Positions 8,737 to 11,043 of a stretch of DNA of 11,043 nt are shown in pieces. Source of the DNA: an uncultured Bacteroidales bacterium (GTDB lineage: Bacteria > Bacteroidota > Bacteroidia > Bacteroidales > P3); NCBI GenBank assembly GCA_946540365.1, contig CAMNIH010000053.1, forward strand, positions 1-11,043, written 5' to 3'. The translations under genes were made by a program, and so were the position numbers. Positions within the stretch are counted from its first letter, which is position 1; every line of letters starts with the position of its first letter. The notes under the pieces were generated by a model. It was not told the origin of the DNA, did no database searches, and saw only the letters and a list, made by a program, of their open reading frames with translations.

Positions 8737-9198
8737 ATGAAAAAAATACTCTTTGTCTGTCACGGCAACATCTGCCGCAGCCCGATGGCTGAGTTTATTA
8801 TGAAGAAAATGGTCCGTCAGGCGGGCCTGGAGGAGGCGTTCGAAATTGCCTCGGCGGCCACGAGCACCGAGGAGCTGGGCAACCCCGTCTACCCCATGGC
8901 GCGGCAGGAGCTGGCCATGCACGGCATCGGCTGCGCCGGCCACAGCGCCCGCCAGCTCACGCCCGACGACTACCAGCACTACGACCTCATCCTCGGCATG
9001 GACAACGCCAACATCGACAACATCATGCACATCGTCGGCAACGACCCCGACGGCAAGGTGCGCCTGCTGCTCGACGGCAAGGAGATTGCCGACCCCTGGT
9101 ACACGCGCAACTTCCGCACCGCCTGGAACGACATCCACGCCGGCGTCGCCGCCCTGTTCGAAAGCCTCAAGGACCACGATGACGGAGCAACCGATTGA
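8737..9198 (+). CDS. Low-molecular-weight protein tyrosine phosphatase
   Basis: This 153-residue cytoplasmic enzyme belongs to the LMW-PTP family (arsenate-reductase-like fold), which removes phosphate from tyrosines through a cysteinyl-phosphate intermediate. The N-terminal P-loop VCHGNICRSPMAE holds the nucleophile C8, the second cysteine C13 and the phosphate-binding R14-S15. The general acid loop appears as DPWY (D119), variant of the usual DPYY. Length matches the family (about 150-160). In many bacteria these enzymes pair with tyrosine kinases of capsule export; no such gene is seen here, so the target is unknown. The ATG is fixed by the promoter 4 nt upstream and by the conserved MKKILFVCHGN start. 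The stop overlaps the next gene by 20 bp, implying translational coupling. Confidence 0.95.
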   Translation: MKKILFVCHGNICRSPMAEFIMKKMVRQAGLEEAFEIASAATSTEELGNPVYPMARQELAMHGIGCAGHSARQLTPDDYQHYDLILGMDNANIDNIMHIVGNDPDGKVRLLLDGKEIADPWYTRNFRTAWNDIHAGVAALFESLKDHDDGATD

Positions 9199-9985
9199 TT
9201 TCGAGCAAGTCGAAGCCCTCGGCATCTCGCGCGAGGCCTACGACGAGGTGCTCGACATCGTGGGGCGCATCCCCACCATGGAAGAACTCACCACACTGCT
9301 GGCCATGTGGGAGAGCAACGGGCGCCAGCAGAGCCTCTACGGCTGGCTGCGCGGCCAACACCACAGCGTCCAACGCGACGAATACCTCTACACCGGCTCC
9401 GCCGACCACCGCGCCATCCACGAGCCACGCGTCAAAGACTGCCTCGACATCGCGCTGCAGCTGGTAGTGGATAGTGAGAAGTGGGTACGGGGGCAAGCGC
9501 TACCCACTACCCACTACCCACTATCCACCGGTCTCCTGCTCTACATGGTCGGCAACGTCAGCACCGAGTTCGCCGACAGCGAGTACGCGCGCCGCTGCCT
9601 ACACCTGGTCGACCAACCCATGGGGGCCGGCGGCCACGACGAAGACTGCCAGTACATCGAGCTCATCCTCGGCGCCTTGGCCGAGGCCGGGGTCTGCTCC
9701 CCCACCCTCGCCGTCGGCCGCGGCGGCCTCTTCTGCTCGCTGCTGCGACTCGTCGCCCCGCTGGGTTACGACATCCTCACGCCCCGCGAGGTGCGGCTCG
9801 ACGCCTTCCTCTTCGGCGAGGAGGCCGGCCGCTACCTGGTGGCCCTCGACGAAGGACACGACGACCAGTTCCTCCTCAAGATGGACGAGGCACGCCTCAA
9901 CTGCTGCTTCCTCGGCCGCACCACCAAAGGCCGCCTCCTCGTCGACGGCTACGACTTCGGCCCCACAAGCCGGTACACCGCCTGA
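9179..9985 (+). CDS. PurL/PurM C-terminal-like (AIRS_C-type) protein, probable non-enzymatic paralogue
   Basis: This 268-residue protein begins at the ATG at 9179, overlapping the phosphatase by 20 bp; the frame is open further upstream, but only as a shadow of the phosphatase. Residues 1-95 (ISREAYDEVLDIVGRIPTME, LLAMWESNGRQQSLYGWLRG) match nothing I can name firmly. Residues about 155-262 resemble the C-terminal half of AIR synthase/FGAM synthase domains: GGLFCSLLRLVAPLGYDI, LFGEEAGRYLVAL (compare LFGESQGRFLV in PurL) and FLGRTTKGRLLVDG. The usual DxSDGG of PurL is LAVGRGG here (177-183), and there is no ATP-binding N-terminal half, so catalysis is unlikely. Residues about 97-117 are encoded by a palindromic repeat insertion (9467-9528). 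I propose a degenerate purine-synthesis-domain protein of unknown role; family assignment is moderate. Confidence 0.62.
   Translation: MTEQPIDFEQVEALGISREAYDEVLDIVGRIPTMEELTTLLAMWESNGRQQSLYGWLRGQHHSVQRDEYLYTGSADHRAIHEPRVKDCLDIALQLVVDSEKWVRGQALPTTHYPLSTGLLLYMVGNVSTEFADSEYARRCLHLVDQPMGAGGHDEDCQYIELILGALAEAGVCSPTLAVGRGGLFCSLLRLVAPLGYDILTPREVRLDAFLFGEEAGRYLVALDEGHDDQFLLKMDEARLNCCFLGRTTKGRLLVDGYDFGPTSRYTA
9467..9528. repeat. In-frame palindromic element of 7-bp repeats inside the PurL-like gene
   Basis: The right arm is four tandem heptamers, TACCCAC three times then TATCCAC (9501-9528). The left arm (9467-9487) is three heptamers in the opposite orientation: GTGGATA, GTGAGAA, GTGGGTA. The arms pair over 21 bp with two mismatches, leaving a 13-bp middle (9488-9500) and one extra heptamer. 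The frame stays open through it and adds about 21-22 residues, low-complexity and unlike the rest of the protein (e.g. LPTTHYPLST). It resembles the short tandem heptanucleotide repeats reported in cyanobacteria and, in being tolerated in frame, the palindromic elements of Rickettsia genes. Confidence 0.85.
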
Positions 9986-10084
9986 GGCCACCGGCCCACT
10001 GCCCCCCCCCAACCGTCATTCATTTTATGCAGCCACACAATAATATTCTTTGGATGGCGTTATCTATATAAAAGTTATTATAAC

Positions 10085-10315
10085 ATGTCATACTCACAAA
10101 TAGCGCAGTTGGAGTTGCTGAACGCACTGAAAAGCATCCAGTCCGAGGCCGACCTCAACGAGTTCAAGGACTTGGTAGCCCACTTCTTTGCCGCCAAGGC
10201 GCAGAAGGAGATCGACACCCTGTGGGACAACGGCATTATTAACGAAGAGATCATTAACAAATGGGGCAACGAGCACATGCGCACCCCCTACCGCTATGCG
10301 TCGAATCGTACTTGA
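10085..10315 (+). CDS. Small putative antitoxin of a PIN toxin-antitoxin pair
   Basis: This 76-residue, mostly helical and charged protein (e.g. LELLNALKSIQSEADLNEFKDLVAHFF at 9-35, KEIDTLWDNGIINEEIINKWGNEHMRTPYR at 41-70) has no cysteine pair, signal peptide or membrane segment. I do not recognise a named DNA-binding fold in it. The call rests on context: its end overlaps by 20 bp the start of a PIN-domain gene, the typical antitoxin-toxin order, and Bacteroidota PIN (COG1569-type) toxins often have a partner of this size. The ATG at 10085 follows an AT-rich leader without Shine-Dalgarno. Base composition is visibly less GC-rich than in the neighbouring genes, as is usual for mobile toxin-antitoxin modules. 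No promoter box with exact TAnnTTTG was found; TATTCTTTG near 10043 has one extra spacer base. Confidence 0.7.
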   Translation: MSYSQIAQLELLNALKSIQSEADLNEFKDLVAHFFAAKAQKEIDTLWDNGIINEEIINKWGNEHMRTPYRYASNRT

Positions 10316-10700
10316 CACCAACTGTCTCCTTCAGGCCCTGCCGACCCATAGTCCATACCACAAGATATGGACAGGCGTGCTGTGTGGCGACATCGCCCTT
10401 TGCGTCAATACCGATATTCTGATTGAATACGAGGAAATAATCGCACAGAAGACCACCAAGGAGATTGCCCATAACGTAGTGGAAGCCATCGCCCGGCTGC
10501 ACTCCACCCATTTTCAGGATACATACATTCATTTCGGCCTGATTGAGCAGGACGTCGACGACAACAAGTTCGTCGACTGCGCCGTTGCGGCCGATGCCGA
10601 ATACATTGTAACCAACGATGCCCATTTCAGCGTTCTCAAGCAGATCGACTGGCCGAAAGTCGCAGTTTTGACCATTCAGGAGTTCGCGTCACAAATTTAG
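10296..10700 (+). CDS. PIN-domain ribonuclease, putative toxin (COG1569-type)
   Basis: PIN-domain toxins are Mg2+-dependent RNases that cleave tRNA, rRNA or mRNA when not bound by their antitoxin. The 134-residue protein shows the family layout: RIVLDTN at the N-terminus (D7, N9), ILIEYEEI with E44 (41-48), DDNKFVDCAVAADAEYIVTND (88-108) with D89/D94 and D108. These acidic residues form the metal site, so the toxin looks intact. The reading frame is open upstream to 10188, but the ATG at 10296 is chosen because it starts the conserved RRIVLDTN strand and gives the normal length. It overlaps the putative antitoxin by 20 bp in the +1 frame, so translation is probably coupled. A terminator follows 25 bp after the stop. 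Confidence 0.88.
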   Translation: MRRIVLDTNCLLQALPTHSPYHKIWTGVLCGDIALCVNTDILIEYEEIIAQKTTKEIAHNVVEAIARLHSTHFQDTYIHFGLIEQDVDDNKFVDCAVAADAEYIVTNDAHFSVLKQIDWPKVAVLTIQEFASQI

Positions 10701-10725
10701 CCTTCGTCCAGCAAAAGAAACAACA

Positions 10726-10760
10726 AAGGGGGCGCCAACATCGGCGTCCCCTTCTGTCTG
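10726..10760 (+). terminator. Intrinsic terminator after the PIN gene
   Basis: AAGGGGGCGCC (10726-10736) pairs with GGCGTCCCCTT (10743-10753), 11 bp with one G-U, enclosing the loop AACATC. An A-rich stretch precedes it and a T/C-rich run (CTGTCTGTCCTCTT) follows. It ends the toxin-antitoxin transcript. Confidence 0.75.
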
Positions 10761-10994
10761 TCCTCTTGGTGAAATTCACAAATCTAAGAAAACCTTTCCC
10801 TGCGGAGCACATCAGCTTAATGGATCTCTGGATTTCCGCCACAGCCAGGGAGGTTTATTTCTCCCGTTCGCTCCGCTCGCGAAATCCATAAATCCGCCAA
10901 CGGGTTACTTCACAAAAAAATCAAAAAAAGCTTTCACCCTATGTAAACTTTCGCACCAAAAAATTGTTATTATATAAGTGAAGAGCTATTCAAA
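10754..10994. other. Gene-free stretch with a nested inverted repeat
   Basis: No convincing reading frame is present. TGGATTTC (10829-10836) is the exact reverse complement of GAAATCCA (10881-10888), and GGGAG (10848-10852) pairs with CTCCC (10861-10865) inside it, so the 60 bp 10829-10888 could form a nested hairpin. The part CGTTCGCTCCGCTCGCG (10865-10881) is itself repetitive. From 10908 the DNA becomes strongly A/T-rich, as expected of the upstream region of the last gene. GTAAACTTTCGCACC (10943-10957) looks like a degenerate relative of the GTATCTTTGCACC promoter string seen elsewhere, but does not match the consensus. Confidence 0.5.
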
Positions 10995-11043
10995 ATGGAA
11001 GACAATGAACGGCAACTATATGACAGATTCGACAGCCTGATTG
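10995..11043 (+). CDS. Start of an unidentified gene, cut by the right edge
   Basis: An ATG at 10995 opens a frame of 16 codons (MEDNERQLYDRFDSLI) to the end of the window. The charged, helical start and the AT-rich upstream region with GAAGAG about 8 nt before the ATG are compatible with a real gene start. The visible part is too short to assign a family; a sigma-factor-like start is possible but would be a guess. Confidence 0.4.
   Translation, partial: MEDNERQLYDRFDSLI

Noticed and set aside
8846..9178. N-terminal extension of the PurL-like protein into the phosphatase gene
   Set aside because: The extra residues are a frame-shifted copy of the phosphatase coding sequence, with low-complexity composition; the ATG at 9179 opens the conserved-looking part.
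10002..10010. Run of nine C as a phase-variation switch
   Set aside because: It lies after the stop codon of the PurL-like gene and 75 bp before the next start, so slippage would not change a reading frame; an effect on expression of the next gene is possible but nothing supports it.
10636..10842. Minus-strand 68-codon frame across the PIN gene end and terminator
   Set aside because: It runs through the terminator hairpin and the PIN coding sequence, and has no homology I recognise or promoter.

Overview
The window comes from a GC-rich member of the Bacteroidota, most likely the order Bacteroidales. Evidence for this: four promoters carry the characteristic -7 element TAnnTTTG with a TTTG -33 element 19-22 bp upstream; most genes have weak or no Shine-Dalgarno sequences; one secreted protein ends in what looks like a type IX secretion (T9SS) sorting domain; and a B12-dependent methylmalonyl-CoA mutase of the succinate/propionate pathway is present. 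I cannot name the genus from the sequence.

Layout, left to right. (1) 1-935 (-): ruvB, cut by the left edge, with a promoter so close to the ATG that the mRNA should be leaderless. (2) 1181-3308 (+): a two-domain universal stress protein followed after 4 bp by an HI0933/BaiN-type flavoprotein, ending at a strong hairpin shared with the convergent unit. (3) 4093-3380 (-): the yceD (DUF177)-rpmF ribosome-assembly/ribosomal-protein pair under a near-perfect promoter. (4) 4255-5004 (+): a LysE/RhtB-type membrane exporter whose 3' end overlaps the next gene tail-to-tail. (5) 8316-4992 (-): methylmalonyl-CoA mutase large subunit, followed 13 bp later by a secreted BspA-like leucine-rich-repeat protein; no small-subunit gene (mutA) adjoins. 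(6) 8317-8736: a 420-bp divergent intergenic region holding both outward promoters and, between them, a 100-bp perfect palindrome built of 11-bp tandem repeats. (7) 8737-9985 (+): a low-molecular-weight protein tyrosine phosphatase overlapping by 20 bp a gene for a PurL/PurM C-terminal-like protein; the latter contains an in-frame palindromic insertion made of 7-bp repeats. (8) 10085-10700 (+): a small putative antitoxin overlapping by 20 bp a PIN-domain toxin, ending at a terminator. (9) 10754-11043: a gene-free stretch with a nested inverted repeat, then the first codons of an unidentified gene running off the right edge.

Most genes are housekeeping or ordinary accessory functions. The unusual material lies at 8430-9530: two palindromic elements unrelated in sequence but alike in design (short tandem repeats in one orientation facing the same repeats in the other), one intergenic with apparent 5-bp flanking direct repeats and one inside a reading frame. 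They look like small non-coding insertion elements. Positions and motifs were read directly from the sequence; family assignments come from recognising motifs, not from database searches.
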